Origin: Farysia itapuensis
Taxonomy: Eukaryota; Basidiomycota; Ustilaginomycetes; Ustilaginales; Ustilaginaceae
DNA length: 64,000 bases
Direction of reading: 5' to 3'
NCBI GenBank assembly: GCA_023212645.1
Contig: JALBYC010000029.1
Location: 1-64,000, forward strand
The notes under the pieces are model-generated. The model worked only from the letters and a program-made list of their open reading frames with translations. It was not told where the DNA came from and made no database searches. Shown one piece after another: positions 20,687-31,667 of the stretch (position 1 is its first letter; each line of letters starts with the position of its first letter). The position numbers were made by a program, and so were the translations under genes.

Positions 20687-23600
20687 GGAAAGCGTTGTGG
20701 AACGCAGAGGCCGTCAGGGCCATCGCTCGTTCGTAGTCTTCTTGGCTAAAGTGCTCGGGCAGCTTGAGCGGCGGAGGTGCGTCGTTGTTTGCCTCGGTCC
20801 CTGCACGCGTCTGCGATGGCATCTTGAGCGTACCTTGAGCCGAGCCTGCATTGCCCACAGCGGACGAGCTTCCCTGCGCACGATCGCCTGCACTGTTGGC
20901 AGTCGGCAGAAGCTGCTGCATGACAGCAGCCGGTACCAGACGCTTGTAGATCGAGGCACGCTGAGCCGATGGGATATGCGTGACCGTAGGCTGTGTCGAA
21001 ACCTGGTGGGGCTGCTGTACTGGGATGGGGTTCTGCCAGATTTGGGAAGCGTGCGTTCGCAGTGAGAACCACAAACCAACGCCGTAGGACAGCACCAAGA
21101 TGACCGTACAGGTGTACATCAAACCGCGGACGTTTTGCTGGAAAAAGGGGTCGGTGGCAGGAGGCACGTGCTCGTAAAAGCATCGACGACAGCTCCAGCT
21201 ATCACCCGGAGTCGCGTCCGAGGGACATCCCTCACACGTCAGCTGGAACGTTCCATAGATCTGGTAGAACAGCGTGGGTGTCAAGATGCCAATGATGGCC
21301 ATAATCAGCATTGTGCTCGTAACGCCGGCTGAACGAGCATTGAAGCGCTGTTCCTTGCGCCGTGTCGCACCGGAACACATGGACAGGCCGGGCATCAGCA
21401 GGACACCGGCAAGAATCGAGCCAACCAGCGAGCCCTCGACCAACCGCGCCTTCTGTTGCGTTAGAGCAATGGCGTACAGAATAATCTCGATAATCGAACC
21501 AAAAGTAGCGTTGATCACCGCGCCCATACCGATACTACTCTGAGCACTGATACTGGCCACCGCCATGCCAATAAAGTACGACAGCGGAATGACACTACCC
21601 AAAGCAAGCAAGAAGATGACGCCTTGACCCGAGATGAATGCCAAGAAGCCAGACTTGATGCCATGGTGTGCCACGTACTTTTCGATGAGGAAGAAGTCGA
21701 TGATGGTGAAGAAGACCAGTGGGACCGTGTTGACGAACAAGATGTTGACACCGCCAACCGTGTACTTGTAGTACTGCACGCCGACAGCGCGGTAGGTGCA
21801 GAGGAGAATCTTGCTGCGTCGCTGCAGAGTGACATTCCCAGCACTGATAGACTTGAGTCGAGGGGCAGGCTCGCCTGCCTTGAGCGGCAAGAAAAATTTC
21901 TTGGCAGCACCAGCAATTTCGTTGCCGTCTGCATCGGCGTCTTGCAGCTTTTCGAGGCTAGGTGCAGAGCGAAAGTGGAGAGCGAGCGGACGAGTGGCGA
22001 GATTCTTGAGCAGTACCCAGTTCAATTTGGCCATGGGGATGGTAAACACCATGCCCCAGCATGCGAGACAGACGAGTCCCATCGTGGGGAACAGCACTAG
22101 ACCAAACACAAGGGCGAACGCGATTCGACCGGCCATCCGCTGACTTCGGCCAACTTCATTCCCTTCCTCGTCATTAACGTAGCCATAAACGCTCTGCTCT
22201 GCTTCGATCCTCTCCATGCTGCTCAGAGGACGACCGCTCTCGCCGTCGTACATGGTACCGTACTGCGCCTTGGCTTTGCCCTTCAAGGACGCAGTCTCTT
22301 CCTGTGGTGACGTGCTAGTAGAGTTGCCGGCATCCGACTGGCGGGGGGTGGAGCGCTTGGCCGAGGAACCACTGGACTCGCCTGCATCGAAAGTCGGTGC
22401 ATTTTCGGGTCGCAGAGTGTCGAATCGATCGTCGCTGTGTGATGAGGGCAGCACTGAGGCTGGCCGAGAGTTGAACGGTACGACATGGGAGTGATCGTGC
22501 GGGTAGCGTGCAGCTACCGGAGTGAAAGCATTTTCGACGATGGGCTCTGCTGTGCCGTGAAACTCGGCGTTGCTGGCTGTGCGATCACCACTGTCAGGAC
22601 TGACCTCGACCTCGACATACTTGCCAAACGGCCACAGCAGATAGCCGGCAAGCTCCCAAATAACGCGAGCATACAGAGACCCACCAACGGGAACAAAATT
22701 GATCAGCACCGAGCATGTATAGCAAATCAGCGAGAGCCAAGAGCCAAACAGGATAGTCCACAGAATGTTTCCCGGAAGGTAGTGGCGCTCGGCTGCCGCG
22801 CTGGGGATCGACTGCAGGGCAATCTCTGCATTGCGCGTGACGGAACGCGACTTTTTGTAGAGTGCAGGCTTCCAGATGGGCAGACCAAAGGGGTGCTCAA
22901 TATTGATGGCGTCTTGACGATCTCTGAGGGTATATTCTACATCTTCGTCATCGACCTCGTCATCGTCAGAGGGTGGAGTACCTTGGTCGTCATCCATGTC
23001 GTCGGCGTAATCATCTTCGTCCTCGACCGCGCTGGCACGACCAGCGCCCATGTCACGCTCTTGTTCATCACCATGAACACTCCCAGCAACGCTCGAGCCT
23101 GCTTCGGTATGCGATCGGCCGGCGACGGACAAGTTATCGGCGGTTGTTGCATTGTAGGAGCTTCGTGGTCCGCCAGTGGTCTGCTGGCCGTAACTGACGA
23201 AACTCTGCCGGCTGGGCTGCTGAGAGTTGTTGCGTCGAATATGGCTGTGAGGAGACGGGTAGCCGCCGGAGACGCTCTTGTTGGCGGCAGGGCTGGGACT
23301 GGGAAGAGCTGGCTGGAAGGAAGGTGAGACGACGTTTGGCTGCAAACCTGCCATACCAGAGGGCGGCAGCAGAATGGTGGTAGGTCGACCTGATCGATCC
23401 AGCTGGCGCGACGGCGAACTTGAGCGCTGGCCCAAGTTGGTTGAGCTTGGCTTCAAGGTAGGCGAAAGAAGGGGAGCATTCGAGGTTTGAGGATAGGCGG
23501 TCGATTGGCGAGCACGTTCTTTCTCAGCTTTTTTGCGGAGAGCCTTTTCGCGCTGTCGTTCCTTCATACGACGTCGGACGAGCTGTTCACCCCTGTCGCG

Positions 23601-24326
23601 GGGTTGAACTTCATCGTCTTGATCGTCCTGCGGTCCATACCTCTGGTCGTCGTCGGGTAGGTCGTCGTAGTCGGTGTCCCGTGGGGCTTGACTAGACCGG
23701 CGTGCTTTGCTCGTCTCCCTATTGGTCGAAGAGGGACGACGACCCTTCTGCGTGCCTCCTGATCTGCCTGGATCCAGAAAACCGGTTCGACCGTCGGATA
23801 CTGACTGACGAGTGTTGCTATCGCGGTATCTGCCGCGCACGGATCTGCTTGGTTCATTGTCATCGTCGCCCGAGCTGTACTCGGACGCCGAGACACCGGA
23901 AACGGTGTCAATGTCCGAAGGGGCATACGAAACGGTGCGTTGGCTTGTCGACGTGTCTCTCCCGTAGATGGGTCTTTGCTGAGGCGTGCGAAGCGCTGAG
24001 CCAGCCTGACTGGCGTCGTACGAGCTGGACTCGCGGTCATGCGAGGAGAGGTAAGACGAAGAAGGCTGCCTCAGCGCTGACGGTTGTGCAACCGACGACG
24101 ACCTCTGCTGCAGACTGACAGGCTGAGCTATATCTCCACCTTTTGACGACGCAGACCTGACGGCGTTGGACACCGGCTCGGCCGCAGAGAAGGACTGGAA
24201 CCCAAGATGACTCTGCTTGGGTGTTGTGCTGAGCGAAGCTGTCTGAGAATCTTGACTTGACTTGTGCCGCGTCACACCTGGACGCAGCAACGCACTTCCA
24301 CCACTAAGGTCGTGCGGATCACTCAT
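19734..24326 (-). CDS. VNX1: Vacuolar monovalent cation/H+ antiporter (VNX1-like, CaCA superfamily)
   Basis: 1530 residues, single exon, starting at ATG 24326 (MSDPHDLSGGS). About 490 N-terminal residues are disordered and Ser/Gln/Arg-rich with acidic runs. Then comes the conserved VNX1-type entry AINIEHPFGLPIWKPALYKK and a large polytopic membrane part. The cation-exchange repeat alpha-1 contains GAVINATFGSIIEIILYAIAL. Repeat alpha-2 near the C-terminus contains LVPNTTEFMNAMSFAINGNI, with the matching N/E residues. A cytosolic loop between the halves carries a polyglutamine run. By homology it exchanges Na+/K+ for H+ at the vacuole or ER rather than Ca2+. Convergent with prenylcysteine lyase. 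Confidence 0.88.
20658..20687 (-). repeat. CAG/CAA tract coding for ten Gln in the antiporter loop
   Basis: On the plus strand eight CTG triplets are followed by TTG CTG. In the antiporter frame they encode Q10, in the cytosolic loop between the two exchange domains. Confidence 0.85.
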
Positions 24327-24749
24327 GATGACAAAGTGAGTGGCAGCGCTAAAAGATGGGGGAGAAGGCAAGGAGTGCAAAGGGCCAATATCGAGAACGT
24401 GTGTTGTGTGCTGCGCTGCGTTTCGCCATGCGTGTGTGTCTCCTATTCCAATTAGAAAATTATTCTAAAATTGTATTCGCGTTCAACTCTACGCTGTCAA
24501 AAATTGGTATTAAACACAAAGTCGCGTCAGCAACACCCGCCCTGCCTCGCCCCTGAACAACAATAATATCGGGAATCTACACCCAAGTTCGCTGGCAAGA
24601 CACAAAGAATCATATGTTATTGAACCACAAAACAGACATGTATGAGCCACGAAACAAAACACGCAACAACGCTAAACGTACAGAAGAGAAGGGCAGGAGG
24701 ATGGGGGGAATAAGGTAGTAGTCGAATGCAAGAGGGACGCGGGTTGCGC
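24327..24749. other. Spacer: antiporter promoter and RNR1 3' flank
   Basis: 423 bases, AT-richer than the coding flanks. It holds the upstream region of the antiporter and the 3' end of RNR1, both on the minus strand. No other gene or repeat was seen. Confidence 0.6.
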
Positions 24750-27510
24750 TTAGCCGGAGCACATGAGGCAGGCTTCTTTGTTTTCCAGACTGCAGACCAG
24801 TTGGTCAGCCTCGAGCTGTCGCAAACGCTGGCGCTCGAGTGCCGCTGCGAATCCAGCGTCGACTTCGCCCTCGGGCGCAGTCTTGGCCAGCATGGTCGTC
24901 TTCTCCTTCTCCAGCTCAGCGACGGCCTTTGCTTCCGAGATTGCCTTGACTTCGTCTGGCTTTCGGATGCCAGGGCCATCCTTGGTGACTGTGCCGTCGA
25001 TTCCCAGCTGGCCGACGCCAAGGGCAAGGCTGTCGACACTCGCACCGTTCACCTTGGCAGGCACGGGTACGACGACGGCCTCGACCTTCTCGGCAACCAC
25101 CGCTGGTGCCTCCTCGATCAGAGCCTTCTTTGTCGGCAAAGGCGAGCGTTTGCCCGCAGCCTTGGCTTCGTTGACTTCCGAGACCGAGAGTGTGAATTGA
25201 ACTGCGTTCGAAGCTGGCTTGGTTCGCAGGTAGTACGTGCCTGTCTTGAGTCCCTTCTTCCAGCCGTAAAAGTGCATCGAAGTAAGCTGACCAAAGGTAG
25301 GCGCAGACAGGTGGATGTTGAGCGACTGCGACTGGCAGATAAAGGCACCACGATCCGCAGCCATGTCAATGATGGCCTTCTGACTAATCTCCCAGACAGT
25401 CTTGTACAGCTTCTTGACAGAGTCCGGAATGCCGGGCACATTTTGAATCGATCCGCCGTGCGCAATGATGCGGTTCTTCATCGTGTCGTTCCACAAGCCC
25501 TGCTCGACCAGCTCTCGCAGCAGCCAAGGGTTTACCACCTGGAACTCGCCCGCAAGCACTCGTCGCGAGTAGATGTTGGAAGTGTAGGGCTCAAAGCACT
25601 CGTTGAAGCCCAAGATCTGACTCGTTGATGCAGTAGGCATGGGTGCGAGTAGAAGCGAGTTTCGCAGACCGTGCTTGGCAATCTTGGTCTTCAGCTCGGC
25701 CCAGTCCCAGAGGTCGGAGGGGGTAACGCCCCACATGTCGTACTGCAGCTCACCCAGCGAGGCGGGCGAGCCCTGGTAAGTCTCGTACGTGCCGTGCTGC
25801 TGAGCCAGCTCGCAGGATCGCTCCAGAGCAGCGTGGTAGATGGTCTCAAAGATCTGCACGTTGAGTCTTCGAGCCTCGGCAGACTCAAAGGGGTAACCCA
25901 TGATCATAAAGGCATCAGCCAGACCCTGAACTCCGATACCAATGGGACGGTGACGCATGTTGGATCTTCGGGCCTCCTCAACAGGGTAATAGTTGATGTC
26001 GATGATCTTGTTCAAGTTCTTGCAGATGGCTTTGGCTACCGAGTGCAGTCGCTTGAAGTCGTACACCTTTGTCACCGGGTCAATGAAAGTGGGCAGAGCG
26101 ATCGAAGCCAAGTTGCAGACGGCTACCTCGTCGGGAGCGCTGTACTCGATGATTTCGGTGCACAAGTTGGAGCACTTGATGGTGCCGAGGTTCTTCTGGT
26201 TGCTCTTGCGGTTGGCAGCGTCCTTGTAGAGAATGAAGGGGTTGCCGGTCTCGGTCTGCGATTCGAGAATAGCGTACCAGAGCTTTTGAGCTTTGACGGT
26301 GCGCTTGACGCGACCTTCGGACTCGTAGCGCTCGTAGAGTCGCTCAAACTCGTCGCCGTAGCAGTCAGCCAAGCCAGGGCACTCGTTGGGGCACATGAGG
26401 GACCAGTCGCCGTTCTGCTCGACACGCTTCATGAAGAGGTCGGGCACCCACAGGGCGTAGAAGAGTTCACGAGCTCGCACCTCCTCCTTTCCGTGGTTCT
26501 TGCGAAGGTCGAGGAATTCAAAGACATCCGAGTGCCAAGGCTCGATGTAGATGGCAAAGGCACCGGGTCGCTTGTTACCGCCCTGGTCGACGTATCGTGC
26601 AGTGTTGTTAAACACGCGAAGCATGGGAACAATGCCGTTCGAGACACCGTTGGTACCGGCAATGTACGAGCCAGTGCCGCGAATGCAGTGAATGTTAAGA
26701 CCAATACCGCCGGCAGTTTTGGAAATCATAGCACACGTCTTGAGAGTGTCGTAAATGCCATCGATGGAGTCATCCTTCATTGTGACCAAGAAGCAGGACG
26801 ACAGCTGAGGGTGGGGCGTACCGGCGTTGAAGAGGGTGGGTGAGGCATGAGTAAAGAACTTTTGCGACATGAGATTGTATGTCTCGATGGCGCTCTCGAT
26901 ATCTTGGCCGTGAATGCCGACAGCGACACGCATGAGCATGTGCTGCGGTCGCTCTGCCACCTTGCCGTCAATTCGCAAAAGGTAGGATCGCTCCAGTGTC
27001 TTGAAACCGAAGAAATTGTAGTGGAAGTCGCGCTCGTAGATAATGGCCGAGTCGAGCTGGTCCTTGTGGTCCATAACAACTTTGTATGTGCCTTCTGAGA
27101 TCATTGGGCTGTGTCTTCCATTCTTTGGGTTGACATAGTTGAAGAGATCCTGTACGGTCTGACTGAAGTTCTTACGCGTCTCCTTGTGCAAGTTGCTGAT
27201 GGCGATACGGGCGGCCAGAACGGCATAGTCCGGGTGTGTTGTTGTCTTGTATGCGGCAGTTTCGGCGGCCAGATTGTCGAGTTCAACAGTTGTGACGCCC
27301 TCGTAGATGCCCTCAATCACCTTTCGCGTGATCTCGATGGGGTCTACGTAGTTCTGGTCGAGACCATAGCAAAGCTTGGAGATTCGCGCGGTGACCTTGT
27401 CAAACTTGACGACCTCCTTGCGACCATCTGTGATTGTGAAAAAGTGGTTAGAGCGAGAAGCAGAAGACGGGGAAGCAGCTCTACTTACCTCGCTTGTAAA
27501 CGTAGATCAT
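24750..27510 (-). CDS. RNR1: Ribonucleoside-diphosphate reductase large subunit
   Basis: Class Ia ribonucleotide reductase catalytic subunit, making dNTP precursors with RNR2 (36678-38003). Exon 1 (27510-27489) codes only seven residues. A 61-nt intron (27488-27428) joins to give [19 protein letters not shown], the family's N-terminus. Product 899 residues. An ATP-cone occupies about 1-95. Catalytic cysteines are visible in QLSSCFL (C219), NLCTEI (C430, radical Cys) and AVCNLASI (C445), the same numbering as yeast within two residues. The C-terminal shuttle ends in CLMCSG. The stretch before the tail is a variable Ala/Glu-rich linker. Two ACGCGT boxes lie 270-340 bases upstream. Start of S-phase induction is inferred from these. 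Confidence 0.97.
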
Positions 27511-28118
27511 CGTGTCGGCGCGAGTGATGTGGTATAGTGCGGTGCGATTCTAGATGCTACGCTCCCCAATGGCAAGGACAAAATGGAGGAAGTGAGAAGC
27601 CAAGAAGAGAAACACGCGAAAGGGGAGGAAGGTGCAGGATGATGGGAGAAAGAGGTGAGACGAGTGAGAAGGACGAGGGTATTATATGGAACGGTTTGGG
27701 ACACGTCTGGAGGGCTCAGTCGTGTTGCACTACCACACCTCGCGTTTGAATTCACCCCCGAGTGGGACTGACTACAAACGCGTGGACAAACTCCGGGTGG
27801 CGAATACAGATGCAGGTTTTTCGAGCTTCCACTGTAATCAACGCGTTGCCACGAACAAATTTCGCGTAAAGCACACTCAACGAGATTTTAAAGTGCAGAA
27901 ATGATAAACGCGAAAAGCGTGTTGGTCTCAAATTTGCGTTGACCGCGACGAACGGCGTGCTTATCCAAACTAGCAAACTCAAGGAGGGGGTATGCAAAGC
28001 GGGGTTTCACTAGCTCATGATCGCCGAGTGGACTCCTGCATCGCCATGCACTCCGCTTCTTTCGTTCGACACGCCACTTTCCGCAGCCCTGATATGTGTC
28101 AATTGAAGTGTGCTTGCT
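27511..28118. promoter_or_regulatory. RNR1 upstream region with MCB/SCB-like boxes
   Basis: 608 bases between RNR1 and threonine synthase, which is transcribed in the same direction. ACGCGT occurs at 27778-27783 and 27841-27846, and an SCB-like ACGCGAAA at 27908-27915. In fungi these are binding cores of MBF/SBF-type G1/S factors, which control RNR genes. The near part is purine-rich (GGAGGAAG). No extra gene seen. Confidence 0.55.
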
Positions 28119-29813
28119 CTATACGCTGATGGTGTTGGTAGACGAAGTTTGTGCTTTGACCACGTCGGCCTGCTTCTCAATTACTTGCTTGGTAGCTGTG
28201 ACGAGGCCTTCGACGCCTGGCTTGCCTTGCGGTTTGACATCAATGACTCTGCGCTCCTTTTCGAGCAGTCCAACCATTTCTTTGGGCAGCACATCGCGCT
28301 CAAAGTTGAAGGAAGCGCCTGCCGATTCCAGACTGGAGGTGACTGCCTCGGCAAACTTGGCAGGATGAGCGGTGGACAAGACAATCTGATGCGGATGGTG
28401 ACTCTCTTTGGCGAGCACGTTTGCTGCCGCCTTGAAGCCAACGGCGGTATGTGGGTCGACCAAATAAGATCCAGCTGGATAAGCAGAGGTAGGGCTTCTA
28501 GTAAAGTATTGCAGTACCACCTCGCGAATTTCCTGATCCGAGACTCGTTCTGCGCAGAAGTCTCTTCGCGCAATCTTGAGCTGAGCCTCGTCAACAGCCA
28601 ATTGGCCTTGCGTTTTGAGCGACTGCATCCATGAAGCCAGCTGCTGTCCTGCTGCCTCTTGTTGAGCTTCCAGAGATGTGGAGCTTGATTGCCGTGACTC
28701 GTAGGCAATGTACCACAACAGTCTCTCAAAGTTGGACGAGACGAGAATGTCCATGGCGGGCGAGAGTGTAGCGCGTACACCGCCTTGCTGAGCACCGTCC
28801 GATGAACCTTGGGCCACTTCGGTCTGTGCAGATCCCGCTGCAGACTTGCCGTCGGACTTTTCGTAGCGTCCAGTGCTCCAAAAACGTTGCAGAATGTCAT
28901 TCTCGTTGGTCGCAACTACCAGTCGAGCAGCAGGAAGGCCCATGCGCTTGGCATAGAAGCCGGCGAGAATATCACCAAAGTTGCCGGTGGGGACGACGAA
29001 CTCGAGATCCTTGGGCACCGGGTCAGTTGGCGACAGACCCAACTGCCGACGCCATGAGAAATAGGCGGAGAAGTAGTAGACGATCTGAGCCAGGATACGA
29101 GCCCAATTGATCGAGTTGACAGCGCCAAGTCGGTGCTTGGCGTTGAAATCGGCATCGGAAAAGAGCGCCTTGACGACGTCCTGACAGTCATCAAAGGTGC
29201 CCTCGACCGAGACGTTATGCACGTTGTCGTCCAACACCGAGGTCATCTGCGCTTCTTGAATCGGACTCACTCTTCCTTTTGGGAAAAGCATAAATATGGA
29301 GATATCGTCTTTGGACCTTACGCCTTGGATGGCAGCACTGCCTGTGTCTCCACTCGTAGCACCAACAATGGTGAGCTTCTCGCGCTCGCTATCCGTCTTT
29401 CCCTTATTTCGACGTTGCAAAAAGTAGCCAAACAAGTTGCCGAGAAGTTGGAGGGCGACGTCCTTGAATGCAAAGGTGGGGCCATGCCAGAGCTCGAGAC
29501 ACCATTCCTTTTCGTCCAGTCGCACTAGCGGTGTAGTGTCTTTGTGTCGGAAAGTAGAGTAAGATGTGTTGATGACTTCTTTGAGGTCTTGAGAAGGAAT
29601 GCCACCTTGTGCTGGGTCTGAAGGAATGTAGAGGGACAGGATCTGGTATGAGAGCTCTGAGAAGGAGAGATGGGCCCAGTCCTGCTGCCAATTCTGGGGC
29701 AATTGGGGGATGGAGACGGGGATGAAGAGGCCACCATTAGGCGCAAGTCCGGTGAGAACGGCCTGCTCAAACGTCAGACGCTCTGGCCCACCTCTTGTGC
29801 TGAGGTACTTCAT
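28119..29813 (-). CDS. THR4: Threonine synthase
   Basis: PLP enzyme converting O-phosphohomoserine to threonine, the last step of threonine synthesis, in the cytosol. 564 residues, single exon. The start MKYLSTRGGPERLTFEQAV is the conserved fungal N-terminus. The PLP lysine is K117 in HGPTFAFKDVALQLLGN. GATSGDTGSAAIQGV is the phosphate-binding loop, and FVVPTGNFGDILAGFYAKR follows in the C-terminal half. A low-complexity insert (Gly/Ser/Gln, about 325-350) lies inside the catalytic domain. Length is 40-50 residues above yeast Thr4, explained by this insert. Divergent from riboflavin kinase. Confidence 0.96.
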   Translation of the reverse strand: MKYLSTRGGPERLTFEQAVLTGLAPNGGLFIPVSIPQLPQNWQQDWAHLSFSELSYQILSLYIPSDPAQGGIPSQDLKEVINTSYSTFRHKDTTPLVRLDEKEWCLELWHGPTFAFKDVALQLLGNLFGYFLQRRNKGKTDSEREKLTIVGATSGDTGSAAIQGVRSKDDISIFMLFPKGRVSPIQEAQMTSVLDDNVHNVSVEGTFDDCQDVVKALFSDADFNAKHRLGAVNSINWARILAQIVYYFSAYFSWRRQLGLSPTDPVPKDLEFVVPTGNFGDILAGFYAKRMGLPAARLVVATNENDILQRFWSTGRYEKSDGKSAAGSAQTEVAQGSSDGAQQGGVRATLSPAMDILVSSNFERLLWYIAYESRQSSSTSLEAQQEAAGQQLASWMQSLKTQGQLAVDEAQLKIARRDFCAERVSDQEIREVVLQYFTRSPTSAYPAGSYLVDPHTAVGFKAAANVLAKESHHPHQIVLSTAHPAKFAEAVTSSLESAGASFNFERDVLPKEMVGLLEKERRVIDVKPQGKPGVEGLVTATKQVIEKQADVVKAQTSSTNTISV

Positions 29814-30359
29814 GTCTACTGGTTGAAGATGGGAAGTTGCAATCTTGCCGAGTCACCACGGGCTACGCTGTAGTCAAGAAGAAAAAGTTAAAATCACGTG
29901 CCAGGGTAAATCTTCAATTTCGGGATGATCCGTGCAGACTTGCAGCGGGGTGGAATTGTCTAGACAAGAGGCGAGGAGGGAAGCCGGATGGGAGGAAAAG
30001 TAGATCGGGACGAGCGCATGATATCCTGGTTGCACCGATGTCTTGCATTAGACTGGGACTCGACTTGAACGCCATAGACTCAGACGTTGGGCCCTGCTCA
30101 CCTGTGTCGGTCTCGCGTGAGAGTGAGTCTGTGCCTGGCGGCTGTCTGTCTCTGCGCTAAATCCCCCGCCAAGTGTTGAGTCCCAACGTCGGTGTCGCGC
30201 GGCTGTCGAATCATATCGGTCGGATCAGCGGCCGTGTACCATTGCGATTGTGATTCGTTACTGACCTGCATTGTGATTGCCGCTCAGCCTGCATCTCCAT
30301 TCCCGACTCTTCTCCCAACCACCACCATTCCGACTCAGCAGCAGCTTGCGGCACACAGC
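29814..30359. promoter_or_regulatory. Shared promoter region of threonine synthase and riboflavin kinase
   Basis: 546 bases between divergent genes. GACTCA/TGAGTC half-sites for Gcn4/Cpc1-type factors occur near 30076 and 30177, which would suit an amino-acid gene, but each lacks the full seven-base palindrome. No coding sequence supported. Confidence 0.4.
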
Positions 30360-31491
30360 ATGGCAGAACCTACGTCGCCAACGAGTGCAAGAGCCACCAA
30401 GCGTCCTTCCATCTGTGGACCACATGCACCAGAACGCCCCTACCCGATCTATCTTCGCGGTCAAGTCGAAAAAGGCTTCGGTCGAGGTTCCAAAGACTTG
30501 GGCTGTCCAACAGGTACGTGCTGACATTGTTGACTCTACCTTTCTCGCTCACGCATCTGACGCTCTGCCTACCGGCCGCCTTTGTTCCGCCCTCACAGCC
30601 AATTTACCAGCAAAGGTCGTCGGACCCGGCTCATTGCTGACCACAACCGGCGTTTACTTTGGCTTTGCCCGCGTATTGCCCCAGGACCCTGAAGATGTCG
30701 ACCTGACCGACTCGGAAGAACTCTCGCCCATCAACACACAAGACATCGCCGCCGCCGTCGAAGACGAAGACGATAACGAGGTAATCCTTGGCGCGAGTCC
30801 AATGTACGAACAGGGCGAGCCATTCCCAGATACCAGCAGTGCGAAATCCAGGCAGAACAGTCGCAATCTTGCCACCCACCCTGCCCCTTCTCTCACCAAG
30901 ACAAGTAGCAACTCTGCTGCCAATCCTCAACCTGCTTCCTCCACCCCTGCTGAAGCCCTGGCAGGCTCTTCTGCTCCACCCTCGCCCACCAGCACACGCA
31001 GGAAGAAAAAGAAGCGCGTACCACTAGCCCCTCAGGACGCACACGTCTTCCCCATGGTCATGAGCGTAGGCTGGAATCCCTTCTACAAGAACACACACAA
31101 GACCGCCGTACGTATTCTTCCCCCACCCACCCAACCCTTTCCCCCTCAACAACTACTGACCTATTTGTTGCTACCGTGTGTTTTGTGTGGGGAAAATACA
31201 GGAGGTTCACATTTTGCACAACTTTGCATCCGACTTCTATGGCCTCGAGATCCGCGTCGTCGTTCTGGGCTACGTCCGGCCAGAGCTGAACTACGATTCT
31301 ATGGGTAAGTTCCCTCTCCCATTCCTCGCACTTTACGGAAAAGAGAATTAAGCCCCGGCTGACCGACAATCTTTGATCAACCAGATGCTCTCATCGAAGA
31401 TATCGAGACCGACAAACGTGTGACGATCAACTCACTCGCACGCCCACTCTACCAAGATTATTCCCAGGACCCTTTCCTCGGTCACTACTGA
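30360..31491 (+). CDS. FMN1: Riboflavin kinase
   Basis: Phosphorylates riboflavin to FMN. Four exons: 30360-30513, 30599-31107, 31202-31304 and 31385-31491; introns of 85, 94 and 80 nt, all GT..AG. Spliced product 290 residues. The first junction rebuilds [15 protein letters not shown], the family signature. [30 protein letters not shown] and [20 protein letters not shown] follow in order. Between the second and third blocks lies an insert of roughly 110 residues, acidic and then Ser/Pro-rich and Lys-rich, absent from short riboflavin kinases. The catalytic Glu is expected in the EVH segment created by the second splice. Ends GHY. Confidence 0.93.
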
Positions 31492-31667
31492 AACGCGCCG
31501 CGCTTTTATTTGAGGCTCGTCATGCATTGCTCGGCACCACACAAGGGGGAGGGGACGGTTTGGGGTTTTCTTTTTGTACAGTCGTCACCCGAAATTTTAG
31601 CATTCACTACAGTACAGTATCGCCAGGTTGTGGCCGACTAGCACGAGGGGCGGCGGCGGGGGGCGCG

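Noticed and set aside
22485..23327. 280-codon plus-strand open frame
   Set aside because: It is the shadow of the antiporter gene, with no start context or domain.
25671..26843. 390-codon plus-strand open frame
   Set aside because: It lies entirely opposite RNR1, whose conserved motifs and cysteines are unmistakable. The plus frame has no family features and is a codon-bias shadow.
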